Part shown: positions 24,857 through 33,390 of the stretch, piece by piece
Numbering within the stretch: the first letter of the stretch is position 1
Layout of the letters: each line of letters starts with the position of its first letter
Assembly (NCBI GenBank): GCA_023229525.1
Contig: JALNZC010000017.1
Location: forward strand, 12,137 to 76,136
Length of the DNA: 64,000 bases
Direction of reading: 5' to 3'
From: Bacteroidales bacterium
Lineage (GTDB): Bacteria; Bacteroidota; Bacteroidia; Bacteroidales; FEN-979
Notes under the pieces: model-generated
What the model was told of the DNA's origin: nothing
What the model saw: the letters and a program-made list of their open reading frames with translations, nothing else
The model's database searches: none
Position numbers and translations under genes: made by a program

Positions 24857-27483
24857 AAAAGCATATCCTTTTTCATGTTCATCATCTTCTGGGTGTGGTC
24901 TGTATCATAATCAAAAAGGACATTCCCATTGTTCCGGAACAAACGTACAAAGTTCACTTTAAACCACACAAATGCTTTTCCAACCTTCACTCCGTTTAAA
25001 ACTTCGAAGCGGGCATCACCGTTGGGCAGTGGAACAACCTTTAACCGGGTATTGTTTGCGATTTTCATCTTATCAATCAATACAGGTTTTTCCTCATCTG
25101 TTAAAACAGTAACTATACCGGCATCGTTCCTGATCATCTGAAATTTCCCAAGGCGATCGAATACAGTAGGCGCCGTTTTTTTAAAGCCGGGGTTGTATTT
25201 ATCAAAAGCCTGTTGTATTTCTTTACCGGAAATGGCCACATTGTTCATACGGATCAGGTTAACGGCTGCGATCAAACCCGAAATTGTCTTTTCGCAGTTA
25301 TTCGAGATCTCTTTGTCGATTTCCGATTTCAGGGTGGAGATAATATTGAAGTTGGCTTCAAATCCAAGCGAAATGCGGTCGATCTTCATTCCGGAAGTGC
25401 CGCTGTAGGTTGTGGTATAATACACATTATCATTGGGATCAAAACTCAATCCGAATCCCGTAAAGTTGGCATCGGAAGGGAAATATTTCGTTTCGATAAA
25501 ACGGCCCGTGTTATCGAAGGAGGTGGCATAAATGAAATCACTTTTTTGCCCGGTGGTGTCGGGTTTGACCTGATTAAGCCACACCATTTTTCCGTCGGGA
25601 GAAAATTTGGCCACGAAAACTGTTGTTCCCGGTTTCGCCATGGTCATGATTTTTCCGAAGGAGATGGAATTCTCGAAGGTGCCGCAAACATAAATATTTC
25701 CTTTGGAGTCTAATGTGATGTTATATCCCATAGCATTTCCTTCACTGCCGCCACTGATTGCCCACACCGGATTTCCTGCCTGGTTATACTTTGCTAAAAA
25801 GACGTCCGATTTCCCGTTGGTGTTGGTTAGGGTCGTACCACCCAACTCAGCTTTTTCTTTAAAATATCCGGTGAGATAAAAATTGCCTTCCACGTCGGTA
25901 CATAGATTCTGCCTGTTGTCGCCTTTAAGTCCTCCGCCGGCTTCCGCTTTTTCCCAGACCGAAGCTACTTTCTCATCCTGGCTTTGTTCATTCAGCAATT
26001 CAATGATCTCTGCCTTGGCATTTACCATTCCCGGCATCGTAAGTCCAAAGGGGGCATTGATGTAAGTGGGATCCGCAATTACGTACTTCTCTCCTTTATA
26101 TATCACAAAATCACCGGCTTCTTCATTCGGGAAACGGATGGCGGTGGCCACATGCCCGGGATAAACAACCCCCACAACCTTGAGTTTTAATAACTCCTTG
26201 ACCAGATATGAGAAAAGAACTGCCCGGTCATCGCAATCGGTAAAGGGATAATAAAAATCTTCCTCCGGGAAAAAGAATTTTTCTTCCCCATTGAACTGAT
26301 CCTGATCTGTCTTGTATGGAAACCCGTTTTGAACGAAATTCAGAAGAAAGTCGACCGATTCGGGTATCGAACGATCCGTCAGTTGAGGCTTCAGTGCTTC
26401 CAGTATGGATTCCTTGGCTTTGGGACTGATTGCCGCATCGAAATAGAGTTTCAATTCACAAAGAGGAAAATCCTTATAGAAATCCACCGAATTGGTATTG
26501 TATTTTACCGCGAAACTGTACTCCTTGTTCTGAAAGGTGAACTTGAATGGCCGTTCGGCATACTGATCTCCGATATTCAGAGCGGTATAGACATTCAGGT
26601 CGAAAACCTTTGATGCTCCCGGGAAATCCTTTTCATAGGTATAAATCTGGTTGAACGGAAAATCGGGGGCATAGAATTTTGTCTGGTCGATCATGAAATA
26701 TCGGAGACCATAAATCGTATTGGAAGAGGGAAACATAAGTGCGATCTGGTTTTCCGCGTAGGCTACTCGGACCCGGTAACCCGATTTGGTCAATAAGAAC
26801 CACGTCAGCAAGCGCGAATAATTTTTTGAAGATGAAATCTGTTCCGCAGTCTTCTTTACCATCAGGTAATATCCCCAGTCATTCATGTTCATTCGGGTGC
26901 GAGCATCGGCAAAGAGTTTGATCAATCCGGAATAATTGGTTTTATTCAACTTGTCCCATACATCTGCAATAGTCGTATTGTGGATTTCCGATGGCAAGGT
27001 GCCTGCCAGGTTTGGGTCAGACAGGAATTCAATTGTCGCTCCATAAAAACTAACGGGTATAGTTGTCCCGGTGGGAACCTCTGCTTGTTCCGGTTTCTGT
27101 TCTACCGGGAGATTGGGTATGGGCAGGATCGCCGGTACCTGAACTCCTGATTTTGGTTCCAGAGGAATTTCCCTGGGAACTTCACCTGGTTTTATTTTCG
27201 GGACGGCTGGATTGTATTTCGGGAGTATTTTTGGTTTTGGGGTTGTGTCCGGTTTAATACCGGCAAAGAGATTGAATTCTTCCCAGGCAGTCCTCAGATA
27301 ATCTGAGAATTCCTTATCAATCTCATCCACATACTGATCAAATTCCCCCTGGTTTTCCTGCGCGAACGATTCTATTTCCTTTTGTAACGCTTTTTCCGTT
27401 TTCTCAAAAGTCGAATCGACCTGCGCAGTACCGCTGATCGCTGCGAAACACAGGAAGATCAGCACAGCGAACCTGGATATCAT
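24853..27483 (-). CDS. Secreted transglutaminase-like / beta-propeller-repeat protein
   Basis: 876 residues with a signal peptide (ends SGTAQ). An acidic helical region and a Pro-rich linker come first, then a domain with a possible transglutaminase-like triad: Cys417 in TDCDDRAVLFSYL, His444 in GHVATAIRF and Asp471 in IADPTY. After it are SBBP-type propeller repeats (about 510-640: FYLTGYFKEKAELGG, DVFLAKYNQAGNPVWAISGG, NIYVCGTFENSISFG). The rest is unrecognised. The triad spacing suits a papain-like fold, so a protease or transglutaminase role is possible. It is read opposite to the caspase genes and downstream of an LPP20-like gene. Confidence 0.85.
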   Translation of the reverse strand: MISRFAVLIFLCFAAISGTAQVDSTFEKTEKALQKEIESFAQENQGEFDQYVDEIDKEFSDYLRTAWEEFNLFAGIKPDTTPKPKILPKYNPAVPKIKPGEVPREIPLEPKSGVQVPAILPIPNLPVEQKPEQAEVPTGTTIPVSFYGATIEFLSDPNLAGTLPSEIHNTTIADVWDKLNKTNYSGLIKLFADARTRMNMNDWGYYLMVKKTAEQISSSKNYSRLLTWFLLTKSGYRVRVAYAENQIALMFPSSNTIYGLRYFMIDQTKFYAPDFPFNQIYTYEKDFPGASKVFDLNVYTALNIGDQYAERPFKFTFQNKEYSFAVKYNTNSVDFYKDFPLCELKLYFDAAISPKAKESILEALKPQLTDRSIPESVDFLLNFVQNGFPYKTDQDQFNGEEKFFFPEEDFYYPFTDCDDRAVLFSYLVKELLKLKVVGVVYPGHVATAIRFPNEEAGDFVIYKGEKYVIADPTYINAPFGLTMPGMVNAKAEIIELLNEQSQDEKVASVWEKAEAGGGLKGDNRQNLCTDVEGNFYLTGYFKEKAELGGTTLTNTNGKSDVFLAKYNQAGNPVWAISGGSEGNAMGYNITLDSKGNIYVCGTFENSISFGKIMTMAKPGTTVFVAKFSPDGKMVWLNQVKPDTTGQKSDFIYATSFDNTGRFIETKYFPSDANFTGFGLSFDPNDNVYYTTTYSGTSGMKIDRISLGFEANFNIISTLKSEIDKEISNNCEKTISGLIAAVNLIRMNNVAISGKEIQQAFDKYNPGFKKTAPTVFDRLGKFQMIRNDAGIVTVLTDEEKPVLIDKMKIANNTRLKVVPLPNGDARFEVLNGVKVGKAFVWFKVNFVRLFRNNGNVLFDYDTDHTQKMMNMKKDMLF

Positions 27484-27492
27484 GGGATATCG

Positions 27493-28143
27493 TTATTTCG
27501 GGTTGTCGAGGAGGAGTTTGTCGACCTGCTCGTCGGTTTTTTGCAGTTTCTCTTTCAACTCTTTCCGGATGGCTTTTTTTGCGACGATGAGGCTTTGTTT
27601 GGTCTCATAGAAGATACGAACCTGGACTTCGACCTTTTTATCTTTGAGGTCGCGGTAAAGCTTGAAAGCAGGATTGATATATCCCATCTGTTGCGCGATG
27701 ATGTTTTTCGACGACTGTATGATCTCCGTCACCGAAGTGGCCTCTTTGGTAGATTCCTGGCTGTTGGCCATGTTCCCTTTCACGATAGATGCAATATTTG
27801 ATTCGATGGTTCCGGCCAGTTGTAGTTTTGCAAATTCGATAGCCTGGGCCTCGGCCACCGATTTACTTTCAGCTACCCCGTTCCCGTCGGCTGTGATGTA
27901 AGCAGGTTGACTATTTTCATCGGTAGCTAACTGTTTCATCCAGGCGCTTTCGAGAAGCTTATCCATCGGAATGGAACCAGGCATGGTCTTCCATCCATCC
28001 TTTGCATATGCCTTGGCTTGCTGCCGGGCTGATTTAATGGCTTTTTCATTCAATTCTTTTTTTTGCTCTTTTTCTGTGTTCTGGGCAAAAATCGCTGTGG
28101 TGAAAAACAGTGCAAGTACTGTCAGGATGTAAATTTTTTTCAT
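27493..28143 (-). CDS. Exported LPP20-like protein
   Basis: 216 residues from the ATG at 28143, which gives a clean signal peptide (MKKIYILTVLALFFTTAIFAQ); an in-frame ATG at 28176 would hide it. The segment with AQAIEFAKLQLAGTIESNIASIVKGN matches the LPP20-like texture seen in the 510-residue protein of this cluster. The C-terminus is Lys/Glu/Leu-rich and helical. It is 9 nt upstream of the transglutaminase-like gene, so the two are an operon with a good promoter at 28205-28236. Confidence 0.82.
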   Translation of the reverse strand: MKKIYILTVLALFFTTAIFAQNTEKEQKKELNEKAIKSARQQAKAYAKDGWKTMPGSIPMDKLLESAWMKQLATDENSQPAYITADGNGVAESKSVAEAQAIEFAKLQLAGTIESNIASIVKGNMANSQESTKEATSVTEIIQSSKNIIAQQMGYINPAFKLYRDLKDKKVEVQVRIFYETKQSLIVAKKAIRKELKEKLQKTDEQVDKLLLDNPK

Positions 28144-28173
28144 AATGAATAGTTTTTGATTGGTAAATTTAGA

Positions 28174-28236
28174 CAAATTTAGGAATATGTAAATTTTATG
28201 TAGACAAATTTATAATATTCTTTTTCGAAAAGCAAA
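28174..28236 (-). promoter_or_regulatory. Promoter of the LPP20-like/transglutaminase-like operon, with duplicated -7 box
   Basis: On the minus strand TTTG (28233-28236), 20 nt, TAAATTTG (28205-28212) is a full match to the Bacteroidota promoter. A second copy of TAAATTTGTCTA lies 31 bp further downstream (28174-28181), without an ideally spaced upstream box. Two start sites are possible. Confidence 0.6.
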
Positions 28237-28298
28237 AGTTAGTTTAAATTCGAATGTTTTTATAATTTCGAGGTTTAGAATCAAAAAATTCCCTGTAG

Positions 28299-29519
28299 GT
28301 GAAGAAAAAATTGAACCTGCTTTTTCCTTGGCTTAAGGTGGATTACCTTGTGGTTACCTTTAGCTTGTTCATTTCAGTTTCAATACTGGGTGTCATTACC
28401 TTCAACCTCACCATTTTTGACCCGATAAAAAAAGCGCTGTCTGATTTTAATTTCGCGGACCTGCTTTATTCTAAACTGAGTTCCACACAGGAAACCATTG
28501 ATACAAACATTGTACTTGTCAATATCGGGCATCTGGACCGTTCCATGATTGCTGAGCAAATAAGACATATCCGGAAAAATAATCCCAAGGTCATTGGTTT
28601 TGACGGTTTTTTTTCTGTACGCCGCGATTCTGCCGTTGATGCTTTGCTGGTTGACAGGCTCAAAGAAAGCAACAACTTTATCATGGCTTGTTACCTGACC
28701 GGAAAAAATGAACTTACCGGCAAATTTGATTCCCTTGAAACTTCCGATCCATATTTTAACAGCGGTAACAGTGGTTATGTCAACCTGGGTGGTGCAAACC
28801 CTGAAATTTCCACAGTTCGGACATTCAGTCCCCGCGAGGTTTTCAAGGGAAGAACACTTTATCCCCTAAGCGTTTCCTTGATAAAAAGATTTGATCCCCC
28901 TGCCTTTTCGAATCTTATGAAACGGAATAACAACAGAGAAGTGATCAATTACCGGGGAAATAAAAATGCTTATATCACTTTTGATGCATCTGAAATATTC
29001 GATTCAGCGACCGATCTTACGATCATAAAAAATAAAATCGTTCTGATGGGTTACATTGGAGAATCTTTTCAGAGCCCGCCTGATCTTGAAGACATATATT
29101 ATACCCCGATGAATTCTGAACTTTCAGGTAGGTCAAGGCCTGATATGTACGGGGTGGTTATTCATGCCAATATCGTCAGCATGATCCTTAACGGGAATTA
29201 TATTAATGTGATGCCGGCATGGCTGTGCATTCTGTACTCGTTTATCTTCTGCTATTTTTATATCGTTTTTATTACCTGGCTGAATGCCAGGAATCCTTTG
29301 CTTTTTAATGTTGTCTTTCCCGTATTTCTTTTAGTTCTCAACGTCCTGATCATCTATATTTTCTTCATGATTTATAAGTACTGGAATTACAGCATCAATT
29401 CGGGATATTTTCTGGCGCCCTTACTTCTTTATAAAACCTTTTTAACCTATTACGAACGCGTTTTGCTGGTCATCAACCGCCGGATTAAAATCAAAAGTGT
29501 TTTTTTACCTAAAAAATAA
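28299..29519 (+). CDS. CHASE2-domain membrane protein
   Basis: 406 residues, GTG start at 28299 (product MKKKLNLLFPWLKVDYLVV). One N-terminal membrane segment (about 17-37) is followed by a large extracytoplasmic CHASE2 domain (about 60-290: DTNIVLVNIGHLDRSMIAEQIRHI, NPKVIGFDGFFS, KNKIVLMGYIGESF). Three more membrane segments (about 305-390) end the protein. CHASE2 normally senses small molecules for a cyclase, kinase or phosphatase; here no cytoplasmic output domain is present. It pairs with the FecR-like gene 5 nt downstream. Confidence 0.85.
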   Translation: MKKKLNLLFPWLKVDYLVVTFSLFISVSILGVITFNLTIFDPIKKALSDFNFADLLYSKLSSTQETIDTNIVLVNIGHLDRSMIAEQIRHIRKNNPKVIGFDGFFSVRRDSAVDALLVDRLKESNNFIMACYLTGKNELTGKFDSLETSDPYFNSGNSGYVNLGGANPEISTVRTFSPREVFKGRTLYPLSVSLIKRFDPPAFSNLMKRNNNREVINYRGNKNAYITFDASEIFDSATDLTIIKNKIVLMGYIGESFQSPPDLEDIYYTPMNSELSGRSRPDMYGVVIHANIVSMILNGNYINVMPAWLCILYSFIFCYFYIVFITWLNARNPLLFNVVFPVFLLVLNVLIIYIFFMIYKYWNYSINSGYFLAPLLLYKTFLTYYERVLLVINRRIKIKSVFLPKK

Positions 29520-29524
29520 AACCC

Positions 29525-30331
29525 ATGAAACAACTCCTTTTTTTAATATTGACAGTGATATGTTTTTCATTTGACGCCCTGCCGCAATGTAATGAATTTA
29601 TGGTTTTCCGGACAAAAGGGGATGTAAAACTGATCCGGGGTACCAAGGCTTCAGTCACATTGAAAAACATGAAAATTGAAGAAAGCGACCAGCTGAGATT
29701 AGGTCCGGAATCTTACGCAGTAATGCTCAGCGGAAGTGATAAAGCGTTGCGGTTGACCGTTACCGGAATATATTCCTATACCGATCTCCGGTCGATGTGC
29801 CAGAAGAACCAGACATCCCTTACACGGGAATACATGAATTACGTGGCACAATCCATTATTGAAAAAGAAGAACCCAAGACAGCCATGGTAATCAAAGGAG
29901 CAGTATACCGAACCCGGATGCAATATGAAAAATCGGATATGATCCTTCCTCCCGATTCATCGGTTGTTTCATCTGAAATGGTCAATTTTTCCTGGCATCG
30001 CGCTGCCGACAATTCCGCTAGATACCTGATTATTTTGGAAAACGGGGTGAAAGAAATCTACTCAAAATTGTTGTCCGATACCACTATTTCATTGCAGGCA
30101 AGCCTCTTTAAACCCCAAACCATCTATTTCTGGTTGGTCAGTACCAATCAGAAACCATCGGATAAAGAGGCCAGGTTTACCTTCGTGTTCGGGGATAAAG
30201 AATGGAAAACTGAATTTCTTGACAATGAAAATGTAATGAACGAACTCGAAAACGAGATCCAGAAAACGAATAAGAAAATCAAGGGAACAAAGCCCGGTAA
30301 TTCCGGAATCAATGCGGATACACTGAGGTAA
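29525..30331 (+). CDS. Exported FecR-like protein
   Basis: 268 residues with a signal peptide (ends DALPQ). The first part (FRTKGDVKLIRGTKASVTLKNMKIEESDQLRLG) has the beta pattern of FecR-type domains (G-x-V-x-x-x-x-G followed by L-x-x-G-D). The middle segment (VSSEMVNFSWHRAADNSARYLIILENGVKEIY) looks like a fibronectin-like strand set. The C-terminus is polar. FecR-like domains next to CHASE2 proteins are a recurring pairing; a joint envelope-sensing role is inferred. Confidence 0.75.
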   Translation: MKQLLFLILTVICFSFDALPQCNEFMVFRTKGDVKLIRGTKASVTLKNMKIEESDQLRLGPESYAVMLSGSDKALRLTVTGIYSYTDLRSMCQKNQTSLTREYMNYVAQSIIEKEEPKTAMVIKGAVYRTRMQYEKSDMILPPDSSVVSSEMVNFSWHRAADNSARYLIILENGVKEIYSKLLSDTTISLQASLFKPQTIYFWLVSTNQKPSDKEARFTFVFGDKEWKTEFLDNENVMNELENEIQKTNKKIKGTKPGNSGINADTLR

Positions 30332-30349
30332 AGGCTTACATAAACCAAC

Positions 30350-30871
30350 TCACTCTTCTTCCTGGGCCGGGTTTGATGTTTGAGGTTTTGTTGTCACTAT
30401 TGGCTCAGGGGTAGGTTCTTCAACAGGGACTTCCACGGGCTTGGGTTCTTCAACGGCCTGATCTTCCTTTTTGGGTTCTTCCGGTTCAGAAAAGTCGAGC
30501 AGATTTTTCTCCAGGAGCAGATTATACCAATTCACCATTTTGCGGATATCAGAAACATAAACCCGTTCTTTATCAAAATCGGGAACCATTTCCAGGAAGA
30601 ACTTCTTCAGTGTGTTATTGTCTGACTTTGAATCAATAGCGGGTTTCCCTTCCAGTTTTTGATGAAAGGCCTTGAAAACTTCCTTCAGGGGTAAATCTTC
30701 GTTGGTGGTAAATACACTGATCTCTTCCAGGGAGCTGATTTTTTCATGACCGAAAGCCGGAAAACGCTTATTATCGTTGAGCGATTCCACTATAACAGCA
30801 CTTTTGGCTTGCGATACAACTTTGTACAAACCGCTTTTGCCAGCAATTGATAAAATCTTACTTAAATCCAT
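30350..30871 (-). CDS. DUF5606 family protein
   Basis: 173 residues. The start DLSKILSIAGKSGLYKVVSQ and the VPDFDKERVYVSDIRKMVNWYNLLLEKNLLDF segment are those of DUF5606, a small cytoplasmic protein specific to Bacteroidota. The C-terminal 40 residues are Glu/Pro/Val-rich and low in complexity. Function unknown. A TACTTTTG box (30889-30896) lies upstream but lacks a good partner. It is convergent with the FecR-like gene (18-nt gap). Confidence 0.9.
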   Translation of the reverse strand: MDLSKILSIAGKSGLYKVVSQAKSAVIVESLNDNKRFPAFGHEKISSLEEISVFTTNEDLPLKEVFKAFHQKLEGKPAIDSKSDNNTLKKFFLEMVPDFDKERVYVSDIRKMVNWYNLLLEKNLLDFSEPEEPKKEDQAVEEPKPVEVPVEEPTPEPIVTTKPQTSNPAQEEE

Positions 30872-30904
30872 AGTTTGTAAGTTTGATGCAAAAGTAAAAA
30901 AAAT

Positions 30905-31771
30905 CTATAACTTGAAGTTTTTATACTCTCCGATTCGCCAACCGGTTTTTTTTTCAATAAAGTGAAGTAAATCATCTTTCATACGATGTTTTCCTTCACG
31001 GTGATTATAAATGAATTCCCAGTTTTTACTTGCAATACGGTCTTTCATAGTGGCCGGATGCGTCGCATTGAACGGGGCTAAATAGCCAATACAGGAATAG
31101 TCATATTCTTTTGATTTCGGAATCTTTTTTTCCATCCAGCTATCCGTATGCCAGTAACGGTTAAAGGATTCCTGCTTGGCCTGTTGCGATTCCGGTGGTT
31201 TGACCCACCCATAATGGAAGACCGTAGCATTGGCCGGTGCCACATGTAACTTCTTCCCATCTTTACGGAATCCCTGGGCATCCCTGTAAGAACGGATAAG
31301 TTTATCATTGCGGATTATCCGGACTTCCTTTCTGTACCAATGTCGCGAATCTCCGATGAAATCGTAAGAGCCCCAGAAATGGAGGTAGTCAAACAGGAGA
31401 CCTTCCACTTCCGTGTGATCCACCCATTTTTGCATGGCATTCCGGATTGGATCATGATATTTTTCGTGAATCACTTCATCCGCCTGGAGATAAAAGGCCC
31501 AGTCACAATCTGAGGTAATGGCATCCATTGCCTTATTCGTCTCTGCCGCAAGTACCTGACCGCCAATTCGCAGCGAATCATCCCAGACGGTATCCAGGAT
31601 TTTTATTTTGTGAGAATTTATCGACGCAATCAGATCCCGTGTCCCGTCATCGGAGTTACCTATCGCTATGATAAATTCATCACACAGGGGAAGGATCGAG
31701 TTGATCGACTCAACCACCGGATAGTCATAACGGATGGCATTACGGACGAAGGTGAAACCGGAAACTTTCAT
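30905..31771 (-). CDS. Family 2 glycosyltransferase
   Basis: 288 residues, GT-A fold. The start VSGFTFVRNAIRYDYPVVESINSIL, the GNSDDGTRDLIAS segment and the FYLQADEVIHEKYHD segment (equivalent of the DxD metal site, here Q-A-D-E) fit GT2 enzymes of the LPS core or glycan-synthesis type. The acceptor is unknown. It lies 33 nt upstream of the DUF5606 gene on the same strand; its own upstream region is a repeat array. Confidence 0.88.
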   Translation of the reverse strand: MKVSGFTFVRNAIRYDYPVVESINSILPLCDEFIIAIGNSDDGTRDLIASINSHKIKILDTVWDDSLRIGGQVLAAETNKAMDAITSDCDWAFYLQADEVIHEKYHDPIRNAMQKWVDHTEVEGLLFDYLHFWGSYDFIGDSRHWYRKEVRIIRNDKLIRSYRDAQGFRKDGKKLHVAPANATVFHYGWVKPPESQQAKQESFNRYWHTDSWMEKKIPKSKEYDYSCIGYLAPFNATHPATMKDRIASKNWEFIYNHREGKHRMKDDLLHFIEKKTGWRIGEYKNFKL

Positions 31772-31775
31772 GGGT

Positions 31776-31900
31776 CAGGATGCTGGATAAAAGGTCGCTG
31801 CGCTTCGGATAGAGGATACAGGATACAGGATACAGGATACAGGATACAGGATACAGGATGCAGGATGCAGGATGCTGGATACAAGATGCTGGATGCTCAG
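31776..31900. repeat. Long ggataca heptad array with GC-rich core
   Basis: At least eight near-perfect copies of GGATACA or GGATGCA run from about 31813 to 31880, flanked by degenerate copies and a GC-rich element GGTCGCTGCGCTTCGG (31793-31808). It fills the whole gap between the GT2 and purB genes. Both genes are on the minus strand; the GT2 start is 5 nt from the array edge. Confidence 0.92.
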
Positions 31901-31911
31901 TCATTATGGTA

Positions 31912-33261
31912 TTAGAAGTCTATTATTCCTATGTAATTTTCAGGGGTAATTCTGTTTAGCTCCTCTTTGATGTTTTGCGGGACATCCAGGTTATCGATAA
32001 ATTCACCAAGGTCTTTCCGACTGAATTTTTCTTTACCCCTGGTCAGCTTTTTCAAGACTTCATATGGCGCAGGATAATTTTCACGACGCAAGATGGTTTG
32101 AATGGCTTCGGAGACAATGACCCAGTTTCTGTCCAGGTCATCATGGATCACTTCTTCATTCAGCAGCAGTTTATCCAAACCTTTCAGGAGCGATTTATAA
32201 GCAATTACGGAATGTGCAATAGGAATCCCGATGTTACGTAAAACCGTTGAATCCGTGAGATCACGTTGCAGACGAGAGATGGGGAGTTTGGCAGACAGGT
32301 GCTCACAGATCGCATTGGCCAGGCCCAGGTTACCTTCCGAATTTTCAAAATCGATGGGGTTGACTTTGTGGGGCATGGTAGAAGAGCCGGTTTCTGTTGA
32401 TTTTACTTTCTGCTTGAAATAATCCATCGAAATATAAGCCCAAAGATCGCGGTCCAGATCAATCAAAATATTATTGATCCGTCGGAGATTGTCGAAAAAG
32501 GCGGCCAGGTTGTCGTAGTGCTCGATCTGTGTGGTTGTCTGACATCGTTCAAGGCCAAGGGTATTGTTGATAAAACGGTTGGCGAATTTCACCCAGTCGA
32601 TATCGGGAAATGCAACATGATGCGCATTGAAATTTCCTATGGCGCCACCGAATTTTGCTGAGACAGGGATGGTTTCCATTAAAGCCAGTTGCATCCCCAG
32701 ACGTTCTGCAAAAACGTATAACTCCTTGCCGACAGTAGTTGGAGAAGCAGGCTGACCGTGGGTGTGCGCTAACATCGGGATATTCTTCCACGCTTTGCTT
32801 TTCGCATATAATGCCCTGTAAATGTTCTCGAGCAACGGTTCAACAATATCCCTCCAGGCATCACGCAGTGCAAGAGGAAAGGCGGAATTATTGATATCCT
32901 GTGACGTCAGCGCGAAATGGATAAATTCCCTGTATTCTCCAAACCCCAAACGGTCAAATTGCTCTTTCAGGAAATATTCAATGGCTTTAACATCGTGGTT
33001 AGTCTCCTTTTCGATTTCTTTTACCCTTGATGCTTGCTCCGGATCAAATTTTTCATAGATCGATCGCAACTTTGAAAATACCTTTTTATCGATCGACTTA
33101 AGTTGCGGAAGCGGAAGCTTGCACAAAGCGATAAAATACTCGACTTCAATAAGAATCCGGTAACGGATGATGGCCGATTCGGAAAAATAAGCCGCAAGCG
33201 GTTCTGTAAGCTTATGATAGCGCCCATCAACCGGAGAAATAGCATGTAATGAAAAATCCAT
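31912..33261 (-). CDS. purB: Adenylosuccinate lyase
   Basis: 449 residues, E. coli-like class of PurB. It splits SAICAR and adenylosuccinate, releasing fumarate, in purine synthesis. Seen: SPVDGRY at the N-terminus, TNHDVKAIEYFLKEQF, FALTSQDINN, the His of MLAHTHGQPASPTT, and the fumarase-superfamily signature GSSTMPHKVNPIDFENSEGN. Complete, ending NYIGIIDF. The start is directly preceded by an aaatcgt-type heptad run (33262-33285). Confidence 0.98.
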   Translation of the reverse strand: MDFSLHAISPVDGRYHKLTEPLAAYFSESAIIRYRILIEVEYFIALCKLPLPQLKSIDKKVFSKLRSIYEKFDPEQASRVKEIEKETNHDVKAIEYFLKEQFDRLGFGEYREFIHFALTSQDINNSAFPLALRDAWRDIVEPLLENIYRALYAKSKAWKNIPMLAHTHGQPASPTTVGKELYVFAERLGMQLALMETIPVSAKFGGAIGNFNAHHVAFPDIDWVKFANRFINNTLGLERCQTTTQIEHYDNLAAFFDNLRRINNILIDLDRDLWAYISMDYFKQKVKSTETGSSTMPHKVNPIDFENSEGNLGLANAICEHLSAKLPISRLQRDLTDSTVLRNIGIPIAHSVIAYKSLLKGLDKLLLNEEVIHDDLDRNWVIVSEAIQTILRRENYPAPYEVLKKLTRGKEKFSRKDLGEFIDNLDVPQNIKEELNRITPENYIGIIDF

Positions 33262-33366
33262 ATTACGATTTACAATTTACGATTTATCCGGCATCCATTT
33301 CCAACATCCTTCGTCCTTCGCCCTTCGTCCTTCGTCTTTCGTCTTTCGTCTTTCGTCCCTCGTCCA
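33262..33366. repeat. aaatcgt heptads followed by cttcgtc heptad array
   Basis: 33262-33285 carries ATTACGATTTACAATTTACG, abutting the purB start codon. 33304-33366 is a second array of CCTTCGT/CTTTCGT 7-mers. The same pair of families reappears near 40716-40800 and 41313-42020. Confidence 0.9.
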
Positions 33367-33390
33367 TCAAATTTACAAAATTCCTGCATA

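Noticed and set aside
25213..25713. 166-codon plus-strand ORF opposite the transglutaminase-like gene
   Set aside because: Fully antisense to a well-supported coding region with no protein-like features of its own.
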